NCBI RefSeq assembly: GCF_026420865.1
Contig: NZ_JAPCWC010000006.1
Location: 186,001 to 250,000 of the forward strand
Direction: 5' to 3'
DNA length: 64,000 nt
DNA from: Novosphingobium clariflavum
GTDB taxonomy: Bacteria; Pseudomonadota; Alphaproteobacteria; Sphingomonadales; Sphingomonadaceae
Under the pieces are notes generated by a model. It searched no databases. It had not been told where the DNA came from and saw only the letters and a program-made list of their open reading frames with translations. This document shows, piece after piece, positions 50,559 to 59,592 of the stretch; position 1 is the stretch's first letter; the number at the start of each line of letters is the position of its first letter. The position numbers and the translations under genes are program-made.

Positions 50559-50950
50559 TGGCGCACCAGCCCGATAGCAGCCTGCACCTCATTGCCGACC
50601 TTGCGGAGTGTCAGGGCCTTGGTGATCTCGCGCTCATCGAGGCAGCGCTGCGCGATGCGGCAGAGGTCGCGCATGCCACCGTGCTCGACGTGCGGCTTCA
50701 TCACTTCGGGCCGGGCATGGGAGTGACGGGGGTGGCGCTGCTGGCCGAATCGCACATCTCGATCCACACTTGGCCGGAGCACGGCGTGGCCGCCGTGGAC
50801 CTCTTTGTCTGCGGCAGGCAGGCCGACGCAGAAGCGGGGCTCAAATGCATCGCGGCGCGCCTGCAGGGCCGGGTGGCGATGAAGCAGGCGGTTCGGCGGC
50901 TTGGCTTGCCGGTCGCAGGAGCGGAGAAATTGCGCAGCGCCCACGCATGA
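50558..50950 (+). CDS. speH: S-adenosylmethionine decarboxylase, prokaryotic (SpeH) type
   Basis: 130 residues. Makes the aminopropyl donor, decarboxylated AdoMet, and is self-processed to a pyruvoyl enzyme at Glu64-Ser65. The motif AESHISIHTWPEHGVAAVDLFVCG carries Ser65, His70 and Cys85, all conserved. The start ATG overlaps the FAD gene stop by one base (TGATG); a longer frame upstream is antisense-like filler. It ends the operon and gives it its metabolic key: the operon can supply its own aminopropyl donor. Confidence 0.93.
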   Translation: MAHQPDSSLHLIADLAECQGLGDLALIEAALRDAAEVAHATVLDVRLHHFGPGMGVTGVALLAESHISIHTWPEHGVAAVDLFVCGRQADAEAGLKCIAARLQGRVAMKQAVRRLGLPVAGAEKLRSAHA

Positions 50951-50976
50951 TTGCGGCTGCTGCAACAAATCGCCAT

Positions 50977-50994
50977 TGAAGCTTCATCTGAAGC
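50977..50994. promoter_or_regulatory. Overlapping inverted repeat upstream of the TonB receptor
   Basis: TGAAGC occurs twice with 12-base period, and GCTTCA with TGAAGC forms an inverted pair (two-base gap). It lies in the 93-base region between speH and the receptor and could be an operator. No match to a known box is claimed. Confidence 0.3.
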
Positions 50995-51043
50995 CGTTAA
51001 CGCCCCGCCACGACAGACGCTCGTGGGCGCAGGGGAAACGGCA

Positions 51044-53341
51044 ATGAAATTCGGTATTTGCATCAAGACGCTGATGGTCGGCACGGCGCTGGCGGGGATC
51101 CCGGTCGCTGCTTACGCCGACGAGGCCGGGGCTGCCGCCTCGGGCGCAGCCGATATCGACGATTCCAACCAGATCGTCGTCACCGCCCAGAAGGTCGAGC
51201 AGCGCGCGGTCGATGTGCCGATCACCCTCTCGGTCGCCAGCGGCGAGCGCATGCGCGAACTGGGCGTCACCGACATCGGCGAACTCTCGGCCTATATCCC
51301 CGGGCTCAACATTCAGGTGCAGAGCGCGAACAACCCCGGCTTCGTGATCCGTGGCATCACCTCGGACAGCGGTTCGGCGCAGCAGGGGCCGCGCGTCACC
51401 CTCTATTACAACGGCGTCGACATCTCGCGCTCGCGCGGGGCCTATCAGGGCAACTACGACCTTGAGCGCATCGAAGTGGTGAAGGGCCCGCAGGCGACCT
51501 TGTTCGGCACCGCCGCCACGATCGGCGCGATCAGTCTCGTTTCGGCGAAGCCTCAGCCGGGTGTCTCGGCCGAAGTGACCGGCGGCTATGGCAACCTGAA
51601 CGCCTACCGCCTCGAAGGGTTCGTGAACGCGGGTAACGACGTGATTGCCGGTCGCGTGGCCTGGCAGTGGAAGAAGCGCGACGGCTACGTGAAGAACCTC
51701 GCGCCCGATCAGGACGATCTCTATGGGCAGGACCAGCTTGGCCTGCGCGGATCGCTGCGCTTCACGCCGAGCAGCGATTTCACCGCCGACCTTGTCTTCA
51801 CCTATGACCGCCAGCGCAACACGGGTACGCCGTTCCTGTCGAAGGACCTCGGCTCGACGTCGGTCGACGGGCTCTACGGCGCGGCCTACCTCGGCGGCTC
51901 CCCCTATTCCGCACAAGTGCTGGGTAGCGACAAGCTGGGCCTTAACCGCGACGTCTACGATGTGAATTTCACGACCAGCTGGGACTTCGCGGATGGCTGG
52001 AATTTCACCACCGTCAACGGCTATCGCCACTTCGACGCCCTCGAAGTCTTCGATGCGGACGGCTCGGCTGCCTGGTATCTCGAATTCGCCGAACACGCCA
52101 AGGGCTGGCAGGCAAGCCACGAGGGCCGTTTCACCTATAGCGACGACCAGTGGCGCGCCTCGTTCGGGTGGAACTACTTCATCGAGGACAGCTCCCAGTA
52201 CGTGCCGTTCTCCTCGGAAGTGGGCACCTACCTGCAGTGCACGGCGAACCTGATCCCGTCGCTGGGCTGCGTGAACGCCGCCAACGTGGCGACCGGCGCA
52301 CTGGCGACCTCGTACCTGACCGGGGGGGGCTATAGCGCGGTTCCCTACTCCAGCTGGTACGAGAACAAGGGGCGCAACCAGTCGTGGTCGATGTTCGGCG
52401 ACGTTACCTTCAAGCCGGTGCCGCAACTGGAACTGACCGCCGGTGCGCGCGTGCTGATCGAGAAGCGCCGCTCGGGCTATTCGGCCTATCAGCCCGATGC
52501 CCCGGTCTATGGCCAGCCGCTGCTGCCGCTGGTCGATACCGATGGCGAGACCTACTACGCCCAGCGCTCCTTCGCGGCGGTGCTGCCGCGCCTCAACGCG
52601 CTTTATCACCTCACGCCGAACATCAACTTCTACGCCACGATCTCCGAAGGCCGCCGCTCGCCGGTGGTGCAGCTTTCGGCGGCGGGCGGTCCGGTCGCCG
52701 ACCTGGACCTGATCAAGGCGGAGACGGTGTGGAACTATGAAGCGGGCATCAAGGGCTCGGTCGGTATCTTCTCCGGCTCGCTGGGCGTCTATTACGACGA
52801 CTACAGCAACTTCCAGGTCACGGTGACCGAGAACGGGCAGAGCGTTACCCGCAGTGCCGGTTCGGCATCGAACCTTGGCGTGGAAGCGGAGCTGGAGGCG
52901 AAGCTCACCACCTGGCTGAGCGCTTTCGGCAATGTCGGCTTCATCAGCGGCGGTATCGACGACAATGCCTCGAACGGCGTCTATGCGGGCGACCAGTTCC
53001 GTCTTCAGCCCAAGTGGCAGTGGGCGGCGGGCTTCAACCTGAATGTGCCGGTGACCGAGAACACCAGCGTGTTCCTGACGCCCAGCGTGACCTATCGCAG
53101 CAAGATCTACTTCGAGATCCCGAACAGCGAGGAGATCAGCCAGGATCCGGTGACGCTGGTGAACCTGCGCGGCGGCGTTTCGCTGATGAACGGCAAGTTC
53201 CAGATCGCCGGTTATGCCCGCAATCTGGGCAACGAGAAGTACCTGCTCGATGCCGGAAACACGGGCGGGTCCTTCGGCCATGCGACCTACATCCCCGCCG
53301 AACCGCGTACTTACGGTATCGAGTTCACCGCGCGCTACTGA
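51044..53341 (+). CDS. TonB-dependent receptor
   Basis: Outer-membrane gated barrel for active uptake using TonB energy. 765 residues from ATG 51044, chosen for AGGGGAA seven bases upstream and a Sec signal (about 1-25, cleaved near AYADEAG). The plug domain begins NQIVVTAQKVEQRAVDVPIT, followed by IPGLNIQVQSANNPGFVIRGI and RIEVVKGPQATLFGTAA. The barrel ends in the aromatic YGIEFTARY. The substrate is unknown; genes downstream encode phosphatases and a peptidase. Confidence 0.93.
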   Translation: MKFGICIKTLMVGTALAGIPVAAYADEAGAAASGAADIDDSNQIVVTAQKVEQRAVDVPITLSVASGERMRELGVTDIGELSAYIPGLNIQVQSANNPGFVIRGITSDSGSAQQGPRVTLYYNGVDISRSRGAYQGNYDLERIEVVKGPQATLFGTAATIGAISLVSAKPQPGVSAEVTGGYGNLNAYRLEGFVNAGNDVIAGRVAWQWKKRDGYVKNLAPDQDDLYGQDQLGLRGSLRFTPSSDFTADLVFTYDRQRNTGTPFLSKDLGSTSVDGLYGAAYLGGSPYSAQVLGSDKLGLNRDVYDVNFTTSWDFADGWNFTTVNGYRHFDALEVFDADGSAAWYLEFAEHAKGWQASHEGRFTYSDDQWRASFGWNYFIEDSSQYVPFSSEVGTYLQCTANLIPSLGCVNAANVATGALATSYLTGGGYSAVPYSSWYENKGRNQSWSMFGDVTFKPVPQLELTAGARVLIEKRRSGYSAYQPDAPVYGQPLLPLVDTDGETYYAQRSFAAVLPRLNALYHLTPNINFYATISEGRRSPVVQLSAAGGPVADLDLIKAETVWNYEAGIKGSVGIFSGSLGVYYDDYSNFQVTVTENGQSVTRSAGSASNLGVEAELEAKLTTWLSAFGNVGFISGGIDDNASNGVYAGDQFRLQPKWQWAAGFNLNVPVTENTSVFLTPSVTYRSKIYFEIPNSEEISQDPVTLVNLRGGVSLMNGKFQIAGYARNLGNEKYLLDAGNTGGSFGHATYIPAEPRTYGIEFTARY

Positions 53342-53364
53342 CCTTCCGACGACAGGACGATCCC

Positions 53365-54984
53365 ATGACCATCGCTCTCGACCGCCGCCTTCTCGTCAAG
53401 GCCGGCGCCTTCGGTCTTGCCGCGCTTTCGACGCCCGGCCTGGCCCGGATCCTCACCGCGCGGGGCTTTACCCACGGCGTTGCCAGCGGCGAGCCGGCGG
53501 CCAATTCGGTGCTGCTGTGGACCCGCTACGTCGGCAGCGGCGAGACCAGGCTGCGCTGCGAACTGGCCGAGGTGCAAGACTTCCGCAAGGTCGCCGGCGG
53601 CGGCGAGGTGATCGCCAGCCCCGCGCGGGACAACTGCGCGAAAGTGGTGGTCGGCGGGCTGCAGCCGGGCAAGTGGTACTTCTATCGCTTCATCGCGCCA
53701 GATGGCACCATGAGCGAAGTCGGTCGCACCCGCACCCTGCCGGTGGGCGCGGTCGAGCGCTTCGGCATCGGCCTGTTCTCCTGCTCGAACATGCCGTTCG
53801 GCTGGTTCAACGCCTATGCCCATGCCGCCGCGCGCGAGGATCTGGACCTTGTCGTCCACGTCGGCGACTACTTCTACGAATACAAGCAGGGCGAATATCC
53901 CGCGCATCCGATGGCGGGCCGGGTGATCGAGCCGGCGAACGAGATCGTCAGCCTCGCTGACTACCGGCTGCGTTATGCCAGCTACCGGCTCGATCCGGAC
54001 CTGCGCGCGCTCCACGCCCGTTTCCCGATGATCGCGCAGTGGGACGACCACGAGTTCGCCAACGACGCCTACAAGGACGGCGCGGAGAACCATCAGAGCG
54101 AAACCGAAGGCCCGTGGTCCGTTCGCAAGGCGGCGGCGGAGAAGGCCTACCGTGAGTGGATGCCGGTTTCCGATGCCGATTGGGGCAGCTACGAGATCGG
54201 TTCGCTGGCGACGCTGTTCCGCCCGGAGACCCGGGTGTCCTCGCGCATGAAGCAGCTCGATCTCGGCGATGCCTTCAAGGGGCAGCAGGACGTTGCCAAG
54301 GCGCTGCTGGCTTTCCGCGACGGCCCGTGGATGGCGCCTGACCGCACGCTGATGGGGCAGGTGCAGGAAGACTGGCTCTACAAGGGCTTCGCCGCATCGG
54401 CGAGGGCAGGCACGCGCTGGCAGATCCTGGCGCAGCAGATCGTCATGGGATCGCTGAAGTCGCCCGCCGCGCTGGCCGATTTCGTTCCCGCCGGCGGCGA
54501 CGCCAAGGTGCGCGGCGCCCTCATGGCCGCCGCCGCCGCCGTCAAGGTCGGCCTGCCGTTCAACATGGATTCGTGGGACGGTTATCCGGCAGCGCGCGAG
54601 CGTCTGCTCAAGGCCGCGCGCGAGGCGGATTGCAACCTCGTCGTGCTCTCGGGCGACAGCCACAATGCCTGGGGCAACGAGCTTTCGACCGGCGGGGTAG
54701 CTGCAGGCGTGGAGTACGCGGGCCATTCGGTTACGTCTCCGGGGTACGAGGCGTACCTTCCCGGCGCCGGGCCGCAGGCGCTGGCAGGGGCAATGCGTCA
54801 GGCCAACCCGGGGCTGGTGTTCACCGATGTCAGCCGGCGCGGTTACGTTTCGCTGGATGTGACGCCGGATCAGGTGCGCGGCACCTGGCACTTCATGTCG
54901 ACCATTGCCCAGCGCACCACGGCAGGCACGGACAGCACCACGCTGGCAGTCAAATGGGGCGAGCGCCGCTTCGCCAAGGCCTGA
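53365..54984 (+). CDS. PhoD-type alkaline phosphatase/phosphodiesterase
   Basis: 539 residues from ATG 53365. N-terminus MTIALDRRLLVKAGAFGLA is a twin-arginine signal, so the enzyme folds before export. The body matches PhoD: FTHGVASGEPAANSVLLWTR, VHVGDYFYEY, IAQWDDHEFANDAYK, VLSGDSHNAWGNEL and YVSLDVTPDQVRGTWHF. The motifs are metal-binding and include the D and H ligands of the Fe/Ca centre. PhoD releases phosphate from phosphomonoesters or diesters outside the cytoplasm. 23 bases after the receptor. Confidence 0.9.
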   Translation: MTIALDRRLLVKAGAFGLAALSTPGLARILTARGFTHGVASGEPAANSVLLWTRYVGSGETRLRCELAEVQDFRKVAGGGEVIASPARDNCAKVVVGGLQPGKWYFYRFIAPDGTMSEVGRTRTLPVGAVERFGIGLFSCSNMPFGWFNAYAHAAAREDLDLVVHVGDYFYEYKQGEYPAHPMAGRVIEPANEIVSLADYRLRYASYRLDPDLRALHARFPMIAQWDDHEFANDAYKDGAENHQSETEGPWSVRKAAAEKAYREWMPVSDADWGSYEIGSLATLFRPETRVSSRMKQLDLGDAFKGQQDVAKALLAFRDGPWMAPDRTLMGQVQEDWLYKGFAASARAGTRWQILAQQIVMGSLKSPAALADFVPAGGDAKVRGALMAAAAAVKVGLPFNMDSWDGYPAARERLLKAAREADCNLVVLSGDSHNAWGNELSTGGVAAGVEYAGHSVTSPGYEAYLPGAGPQALAGAMRQANPGLVFTDVSRRGYVSLDVTPDQVRGTWHFMSTIAQRTTAGTDSTTLAVKWGERRFAKA

Positions 54985-55009
54985 TTGCTTTTACGCAATT
55001 GACGGGTGA

Positions 55010-55037
55010 GACGGTTGACGCGGGGGCAGTCACCGTC
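55010..55037. repeat. Imperfect inverted repeat after phoD-like gene
   Basis: GACGGTTGAC and GTCACCGTC pair with one bulged T across a nine-base loop, upstream of the next ATG. A weak attenuator or stability element is possible; there is no T run. Confidence 0.35.
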
Positions 55038-55081
55038 CCACAGAGTGCCTGATTTCCGTTCCTTCCCAAAGGTCCCCCCAC

Positions 55082-56749
55082 ATGTCCGATATCGATTCCG
55101 CCGAGCCAAAGTCCGGCAATCCCGACCGCCGCGATTTCCTCGGCGGTCTTGCCGCAGCGCTGGGCGCTGCCGCGGTTGCCGGCGGCGCCGCCGAGACGGC
55201 GGAGGCGAAACCGGCCAGGGGATCGTCCGCGCGCCCGGTCAGCGATGCGAAGCTGCGCGCAGCGATCGATACGGTCGTGGTGATCTATGCGGAGAACCGC
55301 AGCTTCAACAATCTCTTCGCCGACTTTCCCGGCCTCCAGCAGCCGCTGTCCGAAGTGCCCGCCGAGCGTACCCGCCAGCGCGACCGTGACGGCAAGGTGA
55401 TGGAAAAGCTGCCCAAGATCTGGGAAGGCCTGGTGCCCACCAAACAGGTTGTCGAGCATGCCGAATACCAGATCGGGCCGGACGACCTCGCGCCGATCCC
55501 GAACGGTCCTTTCGCGCTGAAGACGCCCGAGGGCGACCCGCTGCCGCACGGCCTTGTCACCCGCGATCTGGTCCATGCCTTCTACCACAACCAGATGCAG
55601 ATCAACGGCGGCGCCAACGACCAGTTCGTCGCCTGGGGAGACAGCGGCGCGCTGGTCATGGGCCATTACGGCGACATGCGCGCCCAGCTTCGCCTGTGGC
55701 AGATCGCGCGCGAGTTCACGCTCTGCGACAACTTCTTCATGGGCGCCTTCGGCGGCTCGTTCCTCAACCACCAGTACCTGATCGCCGCGCAGCCGCCGTT
55801 CTATCCCGATGCGGACAAGAGCCCGTCCGCCCGCAAGATCGCCAGGCTGGAAGGCACCGATCCCAAGGGCACGCGGCTGAAGCCGGATCCCAAGACCCCG
55901 GCCAGCGCCATCGACGGACCGCCGATATTCGGCCCCAGCACGTTGTCGCCCGACTTCTGGGCGGTCAACACGATGCTGCCGCCTTACGCGCCGACTTATG
56001 AACTGGACCCCGAGAAGCCCGGCTACGCCAATGCCGAAAGCGCCAGCACGCTGGTGCCGCAGCACCACAAGACCATCGGCGACATGCTCAGCGCCAAGGG
56101 CGTGAACTGGGCCTGGTACGCGGGCGGATGGAACGCCGCGCTCGAAGGGCGCATGAACGACACGTCCACCCCCTCGCGCCCGAACTTCCAGCCGCACCAC
56201 CAGCCGTTCAACTATTACGACCGCTTCGCCCCCGGCACCGCCGACCGCGCAACGTTCCTGCGGGACGGCGGCGAGGGCAGCACCGCGCGCACCAACAGGT
56301 TCCTGGCTGATGCCGAGGCGGGCAAGCTGCCGCCGGTCAGCTATTACAAGCCGCAGGGCAATCTCAACATGCACGCCGGCTATTCGGACATCGACGCCGG
56401 TGACCGCCATATCGCTGCCGTCATCGATACCCTGCGCGCCAGCCCGCAATGGGAGAAGATGCTGATTGTCGTGACTTTCGACGAGAACGGCGGCTGGTGG
56501 GACCATGTCGCCCCGCCGAAGGGCGACCGCTGGGGCCCCGGCACGCGCATCCCCGCCGTGATCGTCTCGCCCCATGCGAAGAAGGGGACGGTCGATCATA
56601 CGATCTACGACACCGGCTCCATCGCCCGTTTCCTCACCCGCCGCTTCGGACTGGAGAAGCTGGAAGGCCTGAAGCTGCGTGAAGATGCGATGCTGGCTGC
56701 CGGCGGCGTGGCCCCGGGAGACCTGACCGGCGCGCTCGACATCGCGTAA
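55082..56749 (+). CDS. Acid phosphatase / phospholipase C family protein (AcpA type)
   Basis: 555 residues. A twin-arginine signal (DRRDFLGGLAAALG) near residue 17 directs it through Tat. Core motifs: VVVIYAENRSFNNLFADFPG (metal-binding Glu-Asn), TLCDNFFMGAFGGSFLNHQYL, YSDIDAGDRHIAAVI and VVTFDENGGWWDHVAPPKGDRWGPGTRIPAVIVSP. This is the phosphoesterase/AcpA fold, which cleaves phosphate from lipids, nucleotides or proteins outside the cytoplasm. Second phosphate-releasing enzyme after the PhoD gene. Confidence 0.88.
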   Translation: MSDIDSAEPKSGNPDRRDFLGGLAAALGAAAVAGGAAETAEAKPARGSSARPVSDAKLRAAIDTVVVIYAENRSFNNLFADFPGLQQPLSEVPAERTRQRDRDGKVMEKLPKIWEGLVPTKQVVEHAEYQIGPDDLAPIPNGPFALKTPEGDPLPHGLVTRDLVHAFYHNQMQINGGANDQFVAWGDSGALVMGHYGDMRAQLRLWQIAREFTLCDNFFMGAFGGSFLNHQYLIAAQPPFYPDADKSPSARKIARLEGTDPKGTRLKPDPKTPASAIDGPPIFGPSTLSPDFWAVNTMLPPYAPTYELDPEKPGYANAESASTLVPQHHKTIGDMLSAKGVNWAWYAGGWNAALEGRMNDTSTPSRPNFQPHHQPFNYYDRFAPGTADRATFLRDGGEGSTARTNRFLADAEAGKLPPVSYYKPQGNLNMHAGYSDIDAGDRHIAAVIDTLRASPQWEKMLIVVTFDENGGWWDHVAPPKGDRWGPGTRIPAVIVSPHAKKGTVDHTIYDTGSIARFLTRRFGLEKLEGLKLREDAMLAAGGVAPGDLTGALDIA

Positions 56750-56766
56750 ATTTCAACGAAGTGACT

Positions 56767-56794
56767 GGCGGCGCACCAAAACAGGTGCGCCGCC
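56767..56794. terminator. Stem-loop after the AcpA-type gene
   Basis: A perfect 11-base stem GGCGGCGCACC / GGTGCGCCGCC with loop AAAACA, 18 bases past the stop. It lacks a T run, so it may act as a Rho-assisted or RNA-stabilising element. Confidence 0.45.
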
Positions 56795-56895
56795 CCTGCG
56801 AATGCGACAGAGTGCCCGCTTCGGGGGCGATTCTTTCCGGCCCCGTTCAGCAAGAACCTTCGGGCAAGATCGCATTACAGGGCAGGGCAATTTTC

Positions 56896-58302
56896 ATGAG
56901 GCATATCCTTCTTACCGTGGCTTCCCTCGGCGCCATGGCGCTGGCAACGGGCGCCGAGGCCGCTCCCAAGGCCTATCCCGATGCGGAAGCGCATGTGCTC
57001 GACATGGCCAAGAAGGCCATCGCCCTGCGCTCGGTCGAGGGTGAGGGCAACCAGACCCCGCAAGTGGCCGAGCTGTTCAAGCAGCGCCTGATCGAAGCGG
57101 GCTGGAGCGCCTCCGACATCGAGATCGTGCCCTACAAGGACACCGCCTACCTGATCGCCACCTGGAAGGGCAGCGACCCGTCGCTCAAGCCGCTGGTCGT
57201 CTCCGCGCACATGGACGTGGTGGAAGCCAAGCCTGCCGACTGGCAGCGCGATCCCTTCACCCCGGTGGTGGAGAACGGCTACCTCTTCGGACGCGGCGCC
57301 AGCGACACCAAGTTCGAGGCGGTGCTGGCGATGGAATCGATGATCCAGCTGCGCAAGGAAGGCTTCAAGCCCAAGCGCTCGCTGGTGATCGCCTATTCGG
57401 GCGACGAGGAAACCTCGATGGCGACCTCCAAGCTGATCGCCGAGAAGCTCAAGAACGCCGAACTCGTGCTCAACGTCGACGGCGCCTCGGGCACCCTCTC
57501 GGAAGAGACCGGCAAGCCGCTCTACTGGACCTGGCAGGGCGCCGAGAAGACCTACATCGACTACCAGATCGAGGTGACCAATCCCGGTGGCCACAGCTCC
57601 GCGCCGCGACCGGACAATGCGATCGTCCAGCTTTCCGAAGTGCTGGCCCGCATCGGCGCCTACACGTTCAAGCCCGAGCTCAACGACGTCACCCGCGCCT
57701 ACTGGACCGAGGCTGCCAAGCTGGAGGCTGATCCCCGGAAGGCCAAGGCGATGCGCGACTTCGTGGCCAATCCGAACGATCCCGCCGCGCTCGCCGTGCT
57801 GCGCGCCGATCCGGCCACCGTCGGCCGGGTCAGCACGACCTGCGTGCCGACGATGCTCTCGGGCGGTCATGCCCGCAATGCCCTGCCGCAGCGCGCCACC
57901 GCCAACATCAACTGTCGCATCTTCCCCGGCCACACGCGCGAGGAGATCATGGCCGAACTGGAGAAGGTGGCCGCGATGCCCGCCGCCAGGTTCAGCGACG
58001 TGACGGGTGACGATTCCACCATGGCGCCCGCCTCGCCGATGCGGCCCGACTTCGTCGCGGCGGCGCGCAAGGCGGTGACGGCGGCCTGGGGGCCGGTGCC
58101 GATCATTCCGGCGCAGTCCTCGGGCGCGTCGGATTCGATGTGGTACCGCGCGGTCGGCGTGCCGAGCTACGGCGCCAGTGCGTCGATGATGAAGGATTCC
58201 GACGAGTTCGCGCACGGCCTCAACGAGCGTGTCTCGCTGGTCAACATCCGTCCGGGCATCACCTACTACCTCTCGATGTACAAGGATCTCGCGAGCAAGT
58301 GA
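56896..58302 (+). CDS. M20-family metallopeptidase, exported
   Basis: 468 residues from ATG 56896. Sec-type signal peptide MRHILLTVASLGAMALATGAEA. Two-zinc exopeptidase of the M20 family: SAHMDVVE (H105, D107), FGRGASDTKF (D137, metal-bridging), AYSGDEETS (E171/E172), a dimerisation domain around NPGGHSSAPRPDN, and a C-terminal His in DEFAHGLNERV. It probably trims peptides or amidated compounds in the periplasm. Cotranscribed with the amidohydrolase, two bases downstream. Confidence 0.9.
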   Translation: MRHILLTVASLGAMALATGAEAAPKAYPDAEAHVLDMAKKAIALRSVEGEGNQTPQVAELFKQRLIEAGWSASDIEIVPYKDTAYLIATWKGSDPSLKPLVVSAHMDVVEAKPADWQRDPFTPVVENGYLFGRGASDTKFEAVLAMESMIQLRKEGFKPKRSLVIAYSGDEETSMATSKLIAEKLKNAELVLNVDGASGTLSEETGKPLYWTWQGAEKTYIDYQIEVTNPGGHSSAPRPDNAIVQLSEVLARIGAYTFKPELNDVTRAYWTEAAKLEADPRKAKAMRDFVANPNDPAALAVLRADPATVGRVSTTCVPTMLSGGHARNALPQRATANINCRIFPGHTREEIMAELEKVAAMPAARFSDVTGDDSTMAPASPMRPDFVAAARKAVTAAWGPVPIIPAQSSGASDSMWYRAVGVPSYGASASMMKDSDEFAHGLNERVSLVNIRPGITYYLSMYKDLASK

Positions 58303-58304
58303 GC

Positions 58305-59591
58305 ATGGACGGGGCGAAGCGGGGGGCGCTTCTGGCGGCAATGGTGGCGGGCGTTCTGGCAGCGCCCGCCGTCGCGGATACGCTCTATGTGCGGGCAGGC
58401 CGGCTGATCGACGTCGATTACCAGACCACCCGCACCGGGCAGTGCGTGACGGTGACTGACGGGCGTGTCACCCGCATCGATAGCTGCGGCAAGACGCCGT
58501 CGGGCGCCCGGGAAGTGGACTGGTCGAGCTACACGGTTCTGCCCGGCCTGATCGACCTGCACACCCACCTTGCCGATGCCGGGCAGAGCGCGGATGTCGC
58601 CGCGCCCTATCGGACCTCGCCCCAGCTTACCGCGCTGATCGGCGCGCATAATGCCAAGGTGACGCTGGATGCAGGCTTCACCACGGTGCGCGATGTCGGC
58701 ACCTATCGCGGCCTCACCGACGTAGCCCTGCGCGACGCGATCGCGCGGGGCTACGTGGCGGGGCCGCGCATGTTCGTGGCGGGGGCCTACATCACCAGGC
58801 CCGGCGGCGGCGGCGAACTCAACGGCGTGATCCCCAACGACCAGCTTCCCTCTGACATGCGCTATGGCGTGATCCGCAATCCGCAGGAAGCCCACGACAA
58901 GACCGAGTTCCTGTTCGAACACGGCGCGGACTTCATCAAGATGATCGCCACCGGCGCGGTCCTCGCCATCGGCACCGAGCCGGGGCAGGTGGAACTGACC
59001 GAGGACGAGATGCGTGCCGTCGTGGCGGTCGCGAAGGAGCATCATTCCTACGCCACCGCCCATGCCCACGGCGCGGAAGGGATCAAGGCGGCGATCCGTT
59101 CGGGTGTCCACTCGATCGAACACGCCAGCCTGATCGATGACGAGGGGCTCCAGATGGCCAGGGACGCGGGCGTCTGGCTGGTCATGGACATCTACGACGG
59201 CGACTGGATCGACCAGCAGGGCACCAGGGAAGGCTGGCCCGCCGAGTACTTGCGCAAGAACCGCGAGACCACCCAGACCCAGCGCGACGGGTTCGAGAAA
59301 GCCGTGAAGATGGGCGTGAAGCTCGGTTTCGGCACCGACGCGGGCGTCTATCCGCACGGCCTCAACGCGCGCCAGTTCGCCTACATGGTGAAGTACGGGA
59401 TGACGCCGATGCAGGCGATCCGTTCGGCCACCATCGATGCGGCGACGCTGATCGGCCATGAGAGCGAACTGGGCTCCATCGCGCTCGGCAAATATGCCGA
59501 CATGATCGCAGTCGAGGGCGACCCCCTGCGCGACATCGGCGTGCTGGAGAAGGTCTCGCACGTGATGAAGGCGGGGGTACTCGAAAAGTAG
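58305..59591 (+). CDS. Amidohydrolase, exported, metal-dependent
   Basis: 428 residues. N-terminal signal (about 1-24, ending APAVA). Amidohydrolase-superfamily TIM barrel: DLHTHLAD (metal His pair), IKMIATGAV (Lys ligand region), ATAHAHGAEGIKAAI, SIEHASLIDDEG and FGTDAGVYPHG (catalytic Asp). The motifs match the imidazolonepropionase-like / Xaa-Pro dipeptidase group. The downstream order M20-amidohydrolase suggests stepwise breakdown of a peptide-like substrate. It ends one base from the convergent acyltransferase gene stop, with no visible terminator. Confidence 0.9.
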   Translation: MDGAKRGALLAAMVAGVLAAPAVADTLYVRAGRLIDVDYQTTRTGQCVTVTDGRVTRIDSCGKTPSGAREVDWSSYTVLPGLIDLHTHLADAGQSADVAAPYRTSPQLTALIGAHNAKVTLDAGFTTVRDVGTYRGLTDVALRDAIARGYVAGPRMFVAGAYITRPGGGGELNGVIPNDQLPSDMRYGVIRNPQEAHDKTEFLFEHGADFIKMIATGAVLAIGTEPGQVELTEDEMRAVVAVAKEHHSYATAHAHGAEGIKAAIRSGVHSIEHASLIDDEGLQMARDAGVWLVMDIYDGDWIDQQGTREGWPAEYLRKNRETTQTQRDGFEKAVKMGVKLGFGTDAGVYPHGLNARQFAYMVKYGMTPMQAIRSATIDAATLIGHESELGSIALGKYADMIAVEGDPLRDIGVLEKVSHVMKAGVLEK

Positions 59592-59592
59592 C

